Source of the DNA: Rhizophagus sp. LPA8_4_AMF
Lineage: Eukaryota > Glomeromycota > Glomeromycetes > Glomerales > Glomeraceae
Length of the DNA stretch: 64,000 nucleotides
Reading direction: 5' to 3'
Assembly: GCA_021464525.1 (NCBI GenBank)
Contig: JADRCO010000021.1
Coordinates: 1 to 64,000 of the forward strand
The translations under genes were made by a program, and so were the position numbers. Below the pieces are notes generated by a model, which saw only the letters and a program-made list of their open reading frames with translations, was not told the DNA's origin and did not search any database. Shown piece by piece: positions 11,257 through 23,355 of this stretch; the first letter of the stretch is position 1; each line of letters opens with the position of its first letter.

Positions 11257-13835
11257 ATGATGTCTAACCTAGTAAGAAAAAGTTCTGGTGTGGCAGGTCA
11301 AATAGCCGGTCAAGTTCAAATGTAACTATGATTTATTATATTACACACGTAAAACTTCTCCTGACAATTTTTTTCTGGTTGGTTGGATGAAAAAAATTAT
11401 ATTACATATTTTATCTTAATTAATTAAATTTTTTTTTTTTAAAAAAAAACATCAATTTATAGTCATAAAATTAGAAGGTATAGCGGTAGTAGTACTTCAG
11501 AAATAAATAAATATAGTAAAAATATTACTCAACCAAAATCACAAGGAGCTTCTCAAGCAATGTGTAAGAAATAAAAAATTATTTCCATTTCGTGTATTTG
11601 TCGCACCTTAATTAACGTATTAAAGTTTACTTTTTATTCTTGTAGTATATGCAACAGGTTTAAAACCTGAAGATATGAATAAAGCACAAGTTGGAATCAG
11701 TAGTGTGTAAGTTTTATTAATATCATTATAATGTATCCATTTATCGAATTTTTTTTTTTTTAAAAAAAAAATTGATTTTTATTATAGATGGTATGAGGGC
11801 AACCCATGTAATATGCATTTATTGGATTTAGCAAATAAAGTAAAAGAGGGTGTAGTAAATGCTGGAATGATTGGATATAGATTTAATACAGTTGGCGTTA
11901 GCGATGCTATTAGTATGGGTACAAGAGCTATGTGTTATTCATTACAAAGCAGAGACTTGATCGCTGATTCAATAGAAACGGTAAGATCATAATTAACGTT
12001 ATTTCTATTTACCTGTTTTATATAATTTATTATTAATATTTTTTATTTTATTTTATTTTTATTTAAAGGTTATGGGGGGACAATGGTATGATGCAAATAT
12101 ATCAATACCTGGATGTGATAAAAATATGCCAGGTTGTTTAATTTCAATGGGACGTCATAATCGTCCATCATTGATGATTTATGGTGGTACTATACGTCCA
12201 GGTCAAGGAACTTGTGGAAAAGGGAATATAGATGTCGTCTCAGCATTTCAATCATATGGATCTTATGTTTCTGGAAAAATTACTGAAGAAGAAAGATATG
12301 ATATTGTAAGACACGCATGTCCTGGACCTGGTGCTTGTGGTGGAATGTACACTGCTAATACAAGTAATATTAAATTTTGTTTTTTTTTAAAAAAAAAAAA
12401 ATTCTTTGGCAAAAGATACTCTATTTAGATGTAAATATTAATTTATTTTAATAGTGGCATCGGCAATTGAAGCAATGGGAATGTCACTTCCATATAGTAG
12501 TTCAATACCAGCAGAATATCCAGAAAAACTTGAAGAATGTTTAGAAGCTGGTTGGGCTATTAGAAATTTGTTAGAAAAAGATATTAAGCCAAGAGATATC
12601 ATGACACGTAAATCATTTGAAAATGCAATTGTTCTTACAATGATATTAGGTGGTTCTACTAATGCTGTATTACATTTAATTGCCATTGCTAAATCTGTCG
12701 ATGTAACGTTGAATTTGGATGATTTTCAGAAAATTAGTGATAAAATTCCATTTTTGGCTGATTTGAAACCAAGGTAAATTATTTAAGAAATGAGGGGGGG
12801 GGAAAGGATTTCAAATTCACTTTTTTTTTTTCTTTTAAAAATAATTTAGTGGAAAATATGTTATGGAAGACTTACATAAAATTGGTGGAATACCAGGTAA
12901 AAATAATAAATTATTAGTATTTTATTTTTATTTTCATATCTCACATATCTAACTCCTCCTTACTTAACTGATTATATATAGCGGTATTAAAATATTTGTT
13001 GGAAAATAATTTAATTCATGGAGATATATTAACAGTAACAGGAAAAACTTTAGCGGAAAATTTATCAGATGTTCCAAAACTTTCATTTGAAGATCAAGAT
13101 ATAATTCATCCGTTATCAAATCCAATAAAACCAACAGGACATATACAAATTTTATATGGTAATTTAGCTCCTGATGGATCAGTAGCAAAAATTACTGGTA
13201 AAGAAGGTTTGAAATTTGAAGGTGTTGCAAAAGTTTTTGAAGGCGAAATAGAAATGTTGAAAGCTTTTGAAGATGGTGAAATTAAGAAAGGACAAGTTAT
13301 CGTTATTAGATATGAAGGTCCTCAAGGTGGTCCTGGAATGCCCGAAATGTGTAAGTATTACTATTAAAAAACTACGAGTTATATTTCGGTTAAAGTAATA
13401 TATATTCATGTAAGAATTTTTCAATATATTACAGTGACACCTACAAGTGCAATTATGGGAGCGGGACTTGGACAAGATGTTGCCTTATTAACTGATGGTA
13501 GATTTTCTGGTGGCAGTCACGTAAGTTGTGAAATAAATAAATAATTTATTCCAAACTTATTAATAATTTGAAATAAAAATCTTTAATAGGGTTTTATTAT
13601 TGGACATGTAACACCTGAAGCACAATTGGGAGGACCAATTGCTTTGGTAAAAGATGGTGATCGTATTATAATTGATACCGATAAGAAATCTATAAATGTT
13701 GATATAAGTGAAGAAGAATTATCAAAGAGACGTTCTATTTGGAAAGCACCGCCTTATAAAGCTACAAGAGGCACTTTATACAAATACATTAAGAGTGTTA
13801 AAACTGCTACTGAAGGCTGTGTGACTGATGAGTAG
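11257..13835 (+). CDS. ILV3: Dihydroxy-acid dehydratase, mitochondrial
   Basis: Catalyses the third common step of valine, isoleucine and leucine (and pantothenate precursor) synthesis, dehydrating 2,3-dihydroxy-acids to 2-oxo-acids in the mitochondrial matrix with an Fe-S cluster. Ten exons with consistent phase give 593 aa, close to yeast Ilv3 (585): 11257-11321, 11463-11563, 11646-11706, 11788-11980, 12069-12363, 12455-12773, 12850-12896, 12982-13350, 13435-13520, 13590-13835. The first ~25 residues are basic and hydroxylated, as in a mitochondrial presequence; a second ATG at 11260 is equally possible. The three cluster cysteines are visible as Cys83 (EGNPCN), Cys156 (PGCDKN) and Cys230 ([11 protein letters not shown]). 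The mature start resembles [19 protein letters not shown] and the C-terminal domain has [13 protein letters not shown]. The gene appears intact. T-run/A-run junctions lie in introns 1, 3 and 5. Confidence 0.96.
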
Positions 13836-15011
13836 AAAATGAAGATTACAAACTTGTTTTTGGAAAATGTATATTGTAAAAAACTTCTAACGAAGAATTT
13901 ATAGCCGTTAATAACGCTAAATTATCTGTTAAAATTCTTTTGATTTCATTTCTTTAAAAAAATAAATAAATAAATAAATAAATTATTCTTATTTTTTAAA
14001 AAATAATAAAATGATGCGTTAAAATTTAAAAAACTGACAAAAAAATGACTTTTTTTAACGCGAGGAACTATGTAGTAGAGTATATGGCTGAAAAAAATCT
14101 AAATAAAAGAAAAAAAAATCAGAGACAAAAAAATAAATTTACTAGAATTTTTAGTGAATTTATTTCATTAATAACGGGATATTTATATGTGAATTATATA
14201 TATCTTTTTGGCGCGTGTATTACCTCCAATATTGACAATAACATGATTTTCGTTATGATTTTTCTTTTTTTAACATTACAAAAATATATGTAGAGATTGT
14301 CGACTAAACAGGTTTGGCATTTAGTATTTTAGTTTCAGCTAATTGTTGCAATTGTAAATGGAAACTCACTATAATGAATTGCTAATGAAAATACATGCAA
14401 GGGACCGGTGAATTATTATTAGTAAAAAAGGTAAGACAAATCCAAATTTCATAATAATTCACAAAATGATTATAATTTTATCTAATCCCAAAAATCCCAA
14501 AAAGCGGTTAAATATTTATTCTATTTATCAATTAACAATAACTAGTTGCTATATTTTTTTTAATTGAAAGGAATTTTGGAAATAATGATTACGAAATGAT
14601 TCGATAACATGGTTCTTTCTCGGATATTTTATTCCGAAATCTTTTTATAGGAAATAATAAGCGAGAATCTCCATCACGTAATCACATGCCAAGTTTTAAT
14701 CAATGAGAATCTCTTTGAAAAGTTTCTATAAATACATAAATGCCGTATATCAATAAAAAATTAACCTTAACAAATAAGGCGGCTAAATTAAGTTAAATCT
14801 TTAATTCAAGCTGGAGTTAAAATTAATTTTAACCCATCTTTAACAAATAAAGTAAATTTAAGAAAGTAACGGATTTTGCATTTTCATATTGCCGAGATTG
14901 CCGAGCTTTTTAGTCATTTTCTGAAACTATCCGTTTAGCCGAAAAGGAATATACTACAAAATTCTATCAGTAATTAATAGCCATATAAGTAAATCTTCTT
15001 AATGGTACTTT
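13836..15011. other. Intergenic region
   Basis: The dehydratase 3' flank contains an (AAAT)n microsatellite near 13958-13982. An 82-codon open stretch at 14045-14293 is Asn/Lys/Phe-rich, has no recognisable motif and no supporting context, so I do not call it a gene. Nothing else was seen. Confidence 0.5.
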
Positions 15012-15257
15012 TTAGTTTTTAGTAGTTTTTGGATCGACTATAACAAAAGGATGAGCATAACATTCCCCGAATATCGGAATCCAAGAATTCACTTTTATGA
15101 CAATTAATAACACAATTAATAATACATAAAAATCAATAATAATGATCAAAGAAATTAAGCTTATTTTGTTTTTCTTATTTTTAAAATAGTAAATTATCTG
15201 AATGACCAATAATAATGAAGTAAAAAAAAAATATAATATAAATAAAGCTTCATTCAC
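15012..15257 (-). CDS. Small putative membrane protein, unrecognised
   Basis: I do not recognise this product. The 81-residue frame starts with ATG and shows two long hydrophobic helices (about residues 4-24 and 35-56) separated by a Lys-rich loop KNKKNK, then a hydrophilic C-terminus containing NSWIPIFGECYAHPFV. Two helices of proper length and a non-low-complexity tail favour a real small membrane protein. The AT-rich background makes Ile/Leu/Phe/Lys-rich frames common, which argues for caution. It is divergent from the small Arg-rich gene at 15335, with a T24/A14 tract between them that could serve both promoters. Confidence 0.35.
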   Translation of the reverse strand: MNEALFILYFFFTSLLLVIQIIYYFKNKKNKISLISLIIIIDFYVLLIVLLIVIKVNSWIPIFGECYAHPFVIVDPKTTKN

Positions 15258-15261
15258 CGAA

Positions 15262-15264
15262 TTT

Positions 15265-15298
<34 letters not shown>

Positions 15299-15299
15299 T
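15262..15299. promoter_or_regulatory. T-run/A-run tract between divergent small genes
   Basis: A run of about 24 T is followed directly by about 14 A, lying between the starts at 15257 (-) and 15335 (+). Poly(dA:dT) tracts exclude nucleosomes in fungal promoters, so a shared promoter role is plausible. This is inference only. Confidence 0.35.
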
Positions 15300-15334
15300 T
15301 TATTAAAAAAATATATATTGTTTATAAAACGAAA

Positions 15335-15520
15335 ATGGATCGCTACAATCAAAGACGTCAAAGAATTCAAAGACAACGAAATCGAAGGCGTGCAAGGATT
15401 AATAATGACGCCACGTTAAGAAGGTTGATTACAAACCTTCCTCGACAGAATCTTCCTCAGCAAAATATAAATAATTCATTCGATCTTCAACTTTTTTTCA
15501 ATGGATCTACTTTCTATTAG
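15335..15520 (+). CDS. LFNG-family Arg-rich microprotein, copy A
   Basis: Intronless 61-residue frame, of unknown function. The N-terminal half is strongly basic (RRQRIQRQRNRRRARINND). It continues into TLRRLITNLPRQN and ends in NNSFDLQLFFNGSTFY. It aligns with six other small frames in this window through the central TLRR-x(2-3)-NLP block and the C-terminal F-x-x-QLFNGS-x-F motif. There is no signal peptide or TM segment. A TTTATAAAAC string lies only ~15 bases before the ATG, too close to be a usual TATA box. Arg-rich composition would allow nucleic-acid binding, but no domain shows this. Membership in the family is clear; function is not. Confidence 0.75.
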   Translation: MDRYNQRRQRIQRQRNRRRARINNDATLRRLITNLPRQNLPQQNINNSFDLQLFFNGSTFY

Positions 15521-15889
15521 AACAAATTTATTTCAAGTACATAAATTCTAACACCAATATCAACATAGCCAGTTACCCTATTTTGGAATTCATTGATCTC
15601 CATTTTGCATAATAGCACGTCATGTGAATGTTCAGCACGTCATGTGAAATGTTCATCATGTCATTAACGGGATCATTAACGGTGTCTCTTTATCATTGAA
15701 GTTCGAAATATGTTTATATAGAATTATTTTATTTCATTTTGTGATTAGTACTTAGTTGTTTTCTTTATAGCATTCAATAGAAATACAGCAATGTAAATAT
15801 AACCAGTTCCCTACATAGTTATACCTCTCTACATATAATCACATCATCAACAAATGTAAAAAAAAACCACTTATATTAAGATTGTTATT
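15521..15889. other. Intergenic region
   Basis: A short tandem duplication (GCACGTCATGTGAA..TGTTCA, twice) occurs at about 15615-15655 and a repeated GATCATTAACGG near 15668-15682. No gene was seen. Confidence 0.4.
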
Positions 15890-17344
15890 ATAAGCTTTTT
15901 AAAAAAGGAATTAAATGTTAATGTATGTAATTAAATAATAAAATAAGATTTTATTCAAGTCAATCCTTCTTGATTGATGCAAAAAAAAATGTAAAAGAAA
16001 TATTAATAAATAAAAAAGATATAGTAATAAAAAAATTGAATTTCCATTTACTTTTAAATGCAATATTATCGGAGTAATTTGAATTTATCGCTAGTTGAAT
16101 TTGAGACGCAGTGTTCGGTAACATTAATTTAGATAAAAATAGTTACATGCTTTGCATGCATTTACTAATTTTGGTTTATTATGTATAATTAGGAAATTAA
16201 CATTTCAATTCATTCAAATTAAACATAGATTCTTATTACGATGCGTTATTAAATGCATTTATTTATTTTTTTTTTTTAATGTTAGTGGTTAGTTAAGTAT
16301 ATTGACTTTGCGTTAATTAATTTAAAAGAGTTGAAAAAAAAAAGAATTATAAAATAACACATTAAGTGAAAGTCAGTGAAAACTCTTTAATTAAATCACA
16401 ACATTCGAATTTCTGCAATACGATAGTCATTTTTATATCTGAGTAGTAAACGAAATTTTAATTGAAGTATCTAGTTAAGATCATATACATTTGATTCAAA
16501 AAAATCTGCAATACTAATCATTATAATAAATATGATGTAATTCGGGTTAAAAACTCGGGTTAATCTTCGGGCTTTTGCGAATGTACAACCAATTTCTAAA
16601 ATAAGAAGGATGATCTTGTTAGAAAACTTTTTTTTCGGTTACAAACTGCAAGGGTTCTCTATTTTTAGTTAATTAAATAAAACTGCGGAAATATGGTATA
16701 CATTTAACTTAAATTCGGGTCAATCGCTCCCAAAATAGGATAGGATATACACATGTATGGGTTACGCGGACTGCCATTTACATTTATGAACCCCTTTTCT
16801 TAAATCATATTTTGATTTATGTATGGCGTTAAATTCGTGAAATGATTAAAGAGCATGTGGGTCGACCTCAGAATTAAAAAATAACATCATTAGATTCTTA
16901 CGTATTTAAATTACGTATGATATTGTGAAATTGTACATAATTTAGAATTCTTTAATTACTGTACATTGTTAATCATATATCAGATATGACTACATTGATA
17001 TATTCACCTCGCTGCAAAATTTTTCTAAAGTAATTAATTGGCCGGTTGAATTTCAAATTTGTTGATCTTATAAATAAGTTTTTAAGCATAATTAAATTGT
17101 AGGAGATCAATGCTAAAGATAGTTTAAAAAAAAAATGAATTAATTAATTAATTAAATGGTGCAAAGAATATCTTTAATTGTCGATCTTCCTTTTTAGTAA
17201 ATTCCCTGCTGATGCGTGATGTAAGAAGAGTTGCAATGCAAGTAAATGCAAATTTTCATTCCTTCAATTTAATTTAATAATAAGGGATGATAATTTTCAT
17301 AAAAATGAGTCATTAAATGTTAAACAAGATGAAAAAAAAAAATG

Positions 17345-17352
17345 TATAAAAG
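17345..17352 (+). promoter_or_regulatory. TATA box of microprotein copy B
   Basis: TATAAAAG begins 68 bases before the ATG at 17413. The equivalent TATAAAAAG is kept on the other inverted arm before copy C. Confidence 0.55.
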
Positions 17353-17412
17353 TCACCAAAAATTGTCTTTATTTTTTTTCATCGTTAAATCAAAATTTTA
17401 CATTTGTAAAGA

Positions 17413-17589
17413 ATGGTTCGATCAAATCAATCCCAAAGTCAGAAAAAACGAAGATTAAGAAGAAAAGTTATATATTATTATCGTAGACGCGCGTTGAATG
17501 ATGATACGCTCAGAAGGATATCAAATCTTTCTCAAACAAATTCAATTAATCCGTTCGTGAATCAACTATTCAACGGATCTCCTTTCTAA
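17413..17589 (+). CDS. LFNG-family Arg-rich microprotein, copy B
   Basis: Intronless frame for 58 residues of unknown function. Basic block KKRRLRRKVIYYYRRR (residues 11-26), then NDDTLRRISNLSQTN (29-43), then the family C-terminus NPFVNQLFNGSPF (46-58). The TATA box is 68 bases upstream, and an ACGCGT hexamer lies 58 nt past the stop (17648), with a second at 17709. The gene sits on the left arm of the large inverted duplication; its partner on the right arm is copy C. Compared with copy C there is no indel, about 10 synonymous and about 8 non-synonymous base differences (hand count), which indicates constraint on the protein. Confidence 0.8.
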   Translation: MVRSNQSQSQKKRRLRRKVIYYYRRRALNDDTLRRISNLSQTNSINPFVNQLFNGSPF

Positions 17590-18830
17590 ATCTTCATATC
17601 TTTTTTACATTATATGTAAATTGATTTAAAAAAATTACTTTTTTTTAACGCGTTTACTATGTAATTTGATTTAAAATATTTTACTTTTATTTTATTTTAT
17701 TTTTTTTGACGCGTTCTTAAACTTTTTAATTATACAGTATGAAAAGATATCTTTTCGGTAACGCTGTTTATTACTGTAAATATCGATAGTTTTTCTTTAT
17801 ACATATTCGTAATTACGTTTTTATACATAATGATATATCATTTGACGTCAAATCTCGAAATTTTTCCATTATGATTGTCGTATATCCGCGGATAGTCGAT
17901 CCTGAGCGAAAATTTACTTTTTATTTTCGATGTAATTATATAGTTATATTTATTACCATTCTAAAAAACGCGATTTTAGTTAATTTAAAAAGCGAGTGTC
18001 GTTTTTTTCGTTTTATTACTAATTTTAAAATTGTTAAACAATGCAAACCCGTTATTATAATGAATATGTTAAATTAATGAGGACTAATTAACTACAAGTA
18101 TATCTTCGTGTCATTCGGAATATTATTCGGTGTAAATCTTTTCTTTTTTATATTTACGTTATTTACGTTGTTTGTTTTATTAATATTTTGTAATTAAATA
18201 AATAAATTGTGATATTTTGAATAAACATTTTTATTGAAGTGTCTTAGTTACTCTTCATGCAATGTACAGTAAACAATATAAATTATAATACATCTCTAAA
18301 TATAATGTATATAGTAGATACTGGATATTAAATATATTCAGTATAAATAATATTAAGATAACCTATTAGAGCTATCAACGTATTTCCAATACTTTATTAT
18401 AAATTAAATAAATATAAATTCCTTTCAATAAATCATTTCGAAATTAATTTTAATTGAATTTGCCTTTGAAAATGATCAGCGACTTACTGTAAGTTGGAAT
18501 TACTAGATAGGTTGTTACAAATGTATGCAACTATTTTTCCAGATGTTCTTAGTAATACATGTTTGATATCGATCATTATATGTCGAACACGGTTAACCAG
18601 CAGACCGCTAGTTACAATTGTTTTAATTTCTCAAGAAATAATTAAAAAAAAAAATTATTCCTACTAATTAATAATATTATTTTATATCTGCTAAGATTTC
18701 AGTTTATGATTAAATAAATCATTAATTTAATTGATGATGGAAGAATAAAAATATTTTTTGAAGATATTATTCAATGAAGGATATTTTACGATTTCTCATT
18801 CTTAATTTGCTAAAATACTTGTTAGACAAA

Positions 18831-19610
18831 TTTTTATTTAATTAACGCATCGAGAGTAAAATGACAAATTGATATATTATAATAATAGAATTATTAATTT
18901 GTAATTTTGTAATTAAGAGAAAAATTTTTTTTTAGTATTATTGGATTTTAAAGCCATATTATATTTTGTAGTAATTTGGAAGATTAAAAAAACTATTATG
19001 CAATTTAATGATCGAGAATTAATATAAATTATTTAACCATTTATTGGATAGTATGTATTTGTTTATTACAATAAGTATAATCACGATAATAAATGTATAT
19101 AAAAACTGTTAATACTTATTATCAACGATAAAATTATAAATTATTAATTAATAAACGATTATTTAATAATTGCTTCATAACTTAATACATTTAATTTTTA
19201 TTAACTGCTGACCTAATAAACATTTTTTTAATAAATCAATAAAGTAATAGTGTTTAAATTTTTAATGAATTTTTCCATTATCTGTTTCTGATCGGTCTTT
19301 TGTAAATGATGCTGCAGAATTCAGATGACGCAAACACCACTTTACATTAGGCTGTGATCCTCATATTTATTTGTAACGCAGTACAAAAAAAAAATATCAG
19401 ATATACTTGTACATACCATTGAACTAATAGCAGAACAAAAAAAGTATCCCTTTAACCAGATTGTATCATTAGTCGCATACGCTCTGAGTTAATACCCTCA
19501 CGCTGTTTCACAAAATGCTTTTTCGGATGGATATTTATTTTCTGAAAATAAATAAATCAGCAATCATATATTTCCAGTATGATTATATAAATAAATATGT
19601 TTATTAATAT
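18831..19610. other. AT-rich spacer between inverted arms (left part)
   Basis: No gene, RNA or clear repeat was recognised in this stretch. Confidence 0.4.
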
Positions 19611-19930
19611 AATTAATTGCCAATCCGGATAAGATCGGCACTATCACTATATAAACGTATTAGTAAATTTTGGGGCAAATTTATTATGATTTTTTATCAT
19701 CTTGGAATCTGAGCTGCGTATATAGGTAAGTCATAAATATTAAAATATAATTATTGATTTATTTTACTGTATATGTACATATTCTAATAATTTTCAAAGA
19801 TTTTCTTAAAATATAAAAGACACTTTCCTATAAGCTCAAAAAATCAATTCTTCAAATTTACGTTTATTTTCATGCAAGTGCCAAATCAATTATAAAAATA
19901 GTGCCGATCTTATCCGGATTAGCAATTAAT
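19611..19930. mobile_element. MITE with ~25-bp terminal inverted repeats
   Basis: The left end reads GCCAATCCGGATAAGATCGG and the right end is its near-perfect reverse complement (CCGATCTTATCCGGATTAGC), 25 bases including GCACTAT. Both ends are flanked by AATTAATT, compatible with an 8-bp target duplication as in hAT elements, though the string is palindromic and could belong to the element. The interior (~260 bp) is AT-rich and non-coding. It sits in the spacer between the two large inverted arms. Confidence 0.75.
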
Positions 19931-20195
19931 TGTCCGAGCGTAGCGAAGGACTTTCTATTGTAGAGCACTTATAACGAATTAATGATTTTGGATTAACCCA
20001 TGAAATTTTCCTTCCGTCCATCCGCTGACGTCACCTCACTAATTACCCCTGTTTGTTCCTTTTTTGATTATAACTCCTTTTTATTGTAACACTGATGATT
20101 TTGTAACACTGCTTATTTTATTTGGTGTTACGTATTTTTTAATCAATTTTTTTTAATAAAGCGCGACGGACTTTAACGGTTTCCGTTTCCTAGTA
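19931..20195. repeat. Dispersed repeat, copy 1
   Basis: This segment starts with TGTCCGAGCGTAGCGAAGGA and ends with CGGTTTCCGTTTCCTAGT. A related copy lies at 56142-56356, sharing the TTCGCTACGCTC core (in reverse), TTCCATCCGCT, and the GACGGAC..CAACGGTTTTCGTTTACCTAGT end. It directly abuts the MITE at 19611-19930. It is non-coding, and its class (SINE or MITE) is undecided. Confidence 0.6.
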
Positions 20196-21761
20196 AATAT
20201 AAAGAAAAGAAATAATAAAACTCTTAAATATACCACAATCCAATCAATATTATTTTAAATTAATTTCCAGCACCAATTTTTCAGTTTTCTACATGGGGTT
20301 TTACGGGATTTTCTAATGAATTCAACTGTTGCTTTAAACCTTTTAGGCTTTTACATCAATTTGTGTTCTTGACATATTTCCAACAACTTTATATAAGAAT
20401 TGGAATTGATTCTACAAAATGAAATTGATTTGTCTAAGAAGCATTTTAGCAAATTAAGAATAGACAATCGTAAAATATTCTTCATTTATCGGTCATTATT
20501 CATTGAATAAGATCCAAAAAAATTTAAAATTTTATTCTTCATCATCAATTAAATTAATGATAAACTGATTAAGTGAAATCTTAGCAGATATAATAATATT
20601 ATTATCTATAAATAGTTTTCTAATTAGAAGAATTTTTTTTTTTTAATTATTTTAAACCAATTGTAAAAAGGATTAATTTCATGCAATCTTATTTCTAACC
20701 GTCTGCTGGTTAACCGTATTCAAACCGGAAATGTAATCAGGGGGTCACACGATGATCGATGATTGTTAGAACAATCTTAATATGTGTTACTAATAACATC
20801 TGGAAAAACAGTTATTTGTAACCTGTAACCTATCTATAAAATTTCAACATATCGTTGATCATTTTTTGAAAGCAAATTTTATTGAAATTGATTTTGAAAT
20901 AATTTGTTGAAAGAAATTTATATTAATTTAATTTATAATAAAGTATTTATATTGATATCTCTAATAGGTTATCTTAAATCTTAATATTATTTATACTGAA
21001 TATATAGTATCTAGTATCTACTATATACATTATATTTCACATATAAAGAGATGTACAGTATTACAATTTATATTGTTTACTGTACATTGCACTAAGACAC
21101 TTCAATAAAAATGTTTATTCAAAATATCAACCCAATTTATTTATTTAATTACAAAATTTTCAAAATATTAATAAAACAAACAACGTAAACATAAAAAAAA
21201 AAAGATTTACAACGAATAATGTTTCGAATGACACGAAGATATGATACTTGTAGCTTATTAGTCCTCATTAAATTATATATTCTTAATCGTAATAACGGTT
21301 TTGCATTGTTTAACATTTAATTTGTAATAAAACGAAAAAAAAAAACGACAATCTTCTTTTAAGTTAACTAAAATCGCGTTTTTTAGAATGGAAAATATGT
21401 AATAAATATAGCTATATTATTTATATCGAAAATAAAAAGGTGAATTTTCGCCCAAAATCGACTATCCGCGGATATACCATAATGGAAAAATTTCGGGACT
21501 TGACGTCAAGTGATATATCATTTTCGTATAAAACGTAATTACGAATATGTATAAAGAAAAACCATCGATATATAATAAACAGCGTCACCGAAAAGATATC
21601 TTTTCATATAATTAAAAAGTTTAAAACCGCGTCAAAAAAAATAAAATAAAATAAAATAAAAATAAAATTTTTTAATCAAATTACATAGTAAACGCGTTAA
21701 AAAAAAAGTATATTTTTTAAATACATTTACATATAATGTAAAAAAAGATAATATGAAGATT

Positions 21762-21938
21762 TTAGAATGGAGAGCCGTTGAATAGTTGATTCACGAACGG
21801 ATTAATTGAATTTATTTGAGAAAGGTTTGAAATCCTTCTGAGCGTGTCATCATTAGACGCACGTCTACGATAGTAATATATAATTCTTCTTCTGAATCTT
21901 CTTCCCTTTTGACTTTGGGATTGATTTGATCGAACCAT
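21762..21938 (-). CDS. LFNG-family Arg-rich microprotein, copy C
   Basis: Intronless frame for 58 residues on the right inverted arm, the partner of copy B. It differs from B at six residues (K12G, L15F, K18R, V19I, L28S, T42I), all outside the invariant NPFVNQLFNGSPF end. TATAAAAAG lies about 40 bases upstream (complement of 21977-21985), and ACGCGT lies 65 nt past the stop (21692-21697). The function is unknown. That it stayed open while the flanking arm accumulated indels supports a translated gene. Confidence 0.8.
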   Translation of the reverse strand: MVRSNQSQSQKGRRFRRRIIYYYRRRASNDDTLRRISNLSQINSINPFVNQLFNGSPF

Positions 21939-21976
21939 TCTTTACAAATGATGTAAAATTTTGATGATTTTTGGGT

Positions 21977-21985
21977 CTTTTTATA
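21977..21985 (-). promoter_or_regulatory. TATA box of microprotein copy C
   Basis: On the minus strand this reads TATAAAAAG, about 40-47 bases before the ATG at 21938. It corresponds to the TATAAAAG upstream of copy B. Confidence 0.5.
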
Positions 21986-23355
21986 CATTTTTTTTTTCTT
22001 GTTTAACATTTGATGATTCATTTTTATGAAAAGTGTCATCCCTTATTATTAAATTAAAAACTGAGGATAATTAAAAACTTTGCATTTACTTGCATAGCAA
22101 CTCTTCTTACACCACGCATCAGGGAATGTTTACTAAAAAGGAAGATCGACAATTAAAGGAATTCCTTTGCACTGTTTAATTAATTAATTAATCCATTTTT
22201 TTAACTATCTTTAGCACTGATCTCCTACACTTTAATTATATTTAAAAACCTAATTGTTAGATCAACAGATTTGCGGAAAATTACTTTAGAAAAATCTTGC
22301 ATTGAATGGACATTATGTAGTCATAATATAGTAATTAAGGATTCTAAAATTAGGTACAATTTCACAATCTTATGCGTAATTTAAATACGTAAGAATCTAA
22401 TGATATTATTTTTGAATTCTGAGGTCGATATTAGTGGCCATATGCTCTTTAATTATTTCACAAGCTTAACTCCATACATAAATCAAGAATATAATGATTT
22501 AAAGAAAGGGTATGTTTCAAGTTTCATAAATGTTAGAAGATTAGCTCGTGTTACCCATACAATACGTATATTTCCTATTTTGGAGCGATTAACCCAGTAA
22601 ATTCCGCAGTTTATTTATTTATTTATTTTAAAAATAGAACTAAAACCTAAAAACCCTTGCAGTTTGTAACCGTTTTCTAATTATATTATTCTCCTATTTT
22701 AGAAATTATGGTTGTACATTTGCAAAAACCCCCGAGTTTTAACCCCAATTTACATATTTATTATTAAATACTGCAGATTTTTGAATCAATACTTTAATTA
22801 ACATTTCGTTTACTACTCAAATATAAAAATAACTATCATATTGCAGATAATCTGATAATGTGTTATTTTATAGTTCTTTATTTTCAACTCTTTATATTTA
22901 AAAAAAAATAAATTAATTAATTAATTAAATTAACGCGAAGTCAATATAGTACTTATTAACTAACCACTAACATTAAAAAAATGAATGCATCGTAATAACT
23001 AAGAATCTATGTTTAATTTGAATGTAAGTGGCGTTATTATTCTAATTATACGCAATAAACCAAAATTAGGAAAAGCATGCAAGCATGTAGTATTTATTCA
23101 CCTATTATTATCTAAATTATTGTTACTATCGAACATTGCGTCTCAATTCAACTAGCGACAAATTCAAACAATTACCGATAATATTGCATTTAAGTAAATT
23201 TTATTACTATACTTATTATTATTTTTTTTAATATTTCTTTTACATTTTTTTGCATCAATCAAGAAGGATTGATAAAAATGCTTGAATAAAATTTAATTTT
23301 ATTATTAAATTACATACATTAACATTTAATTTCTTTTAAAAACTTGCTTAAAATG

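Larger units (their letters stand above)
15890..18830. repeat. Left arm of ~2.9-kb inverted duplication
   Basis: The reverse complement of this segment matches 20425-23355 along its length, with many substitutions and indels. Anchors include CAATCCTTCTTGATTGATGC (15962 versus 23255), the small gene at 17413 versus 21938(-), and GGTTAACCAGCAGACCG (18592) versus CGTCTGCTGGTTAACCG (20700). The arms are old enough to be visibly diverged. Outside the microprotein gene I see no coding sequence in the arm; the open stretch at 17871-18077 is not kept in the other arm. Confidence 0.85.
20425..23355. repeat. Right arm of ~2.9-kb inverted duplication
   Basis: Inverted partner of 15890-18830 (see that entry for anchors). 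The outer end is set by loss of match after TTAATTTCTTTTAAAAACTT near 23345. Open stretches here, such as 22400-22600, are not conserved in the other arm. Only copy C of the microprotein family is. Confidence 0.85.

Noticed and set aside
17871-18077. Hypothetical 68-codon gene in the left inverted arm
   Set aside because: The corresponding sequence in the right arm is not open, unlike the microprotein gene.
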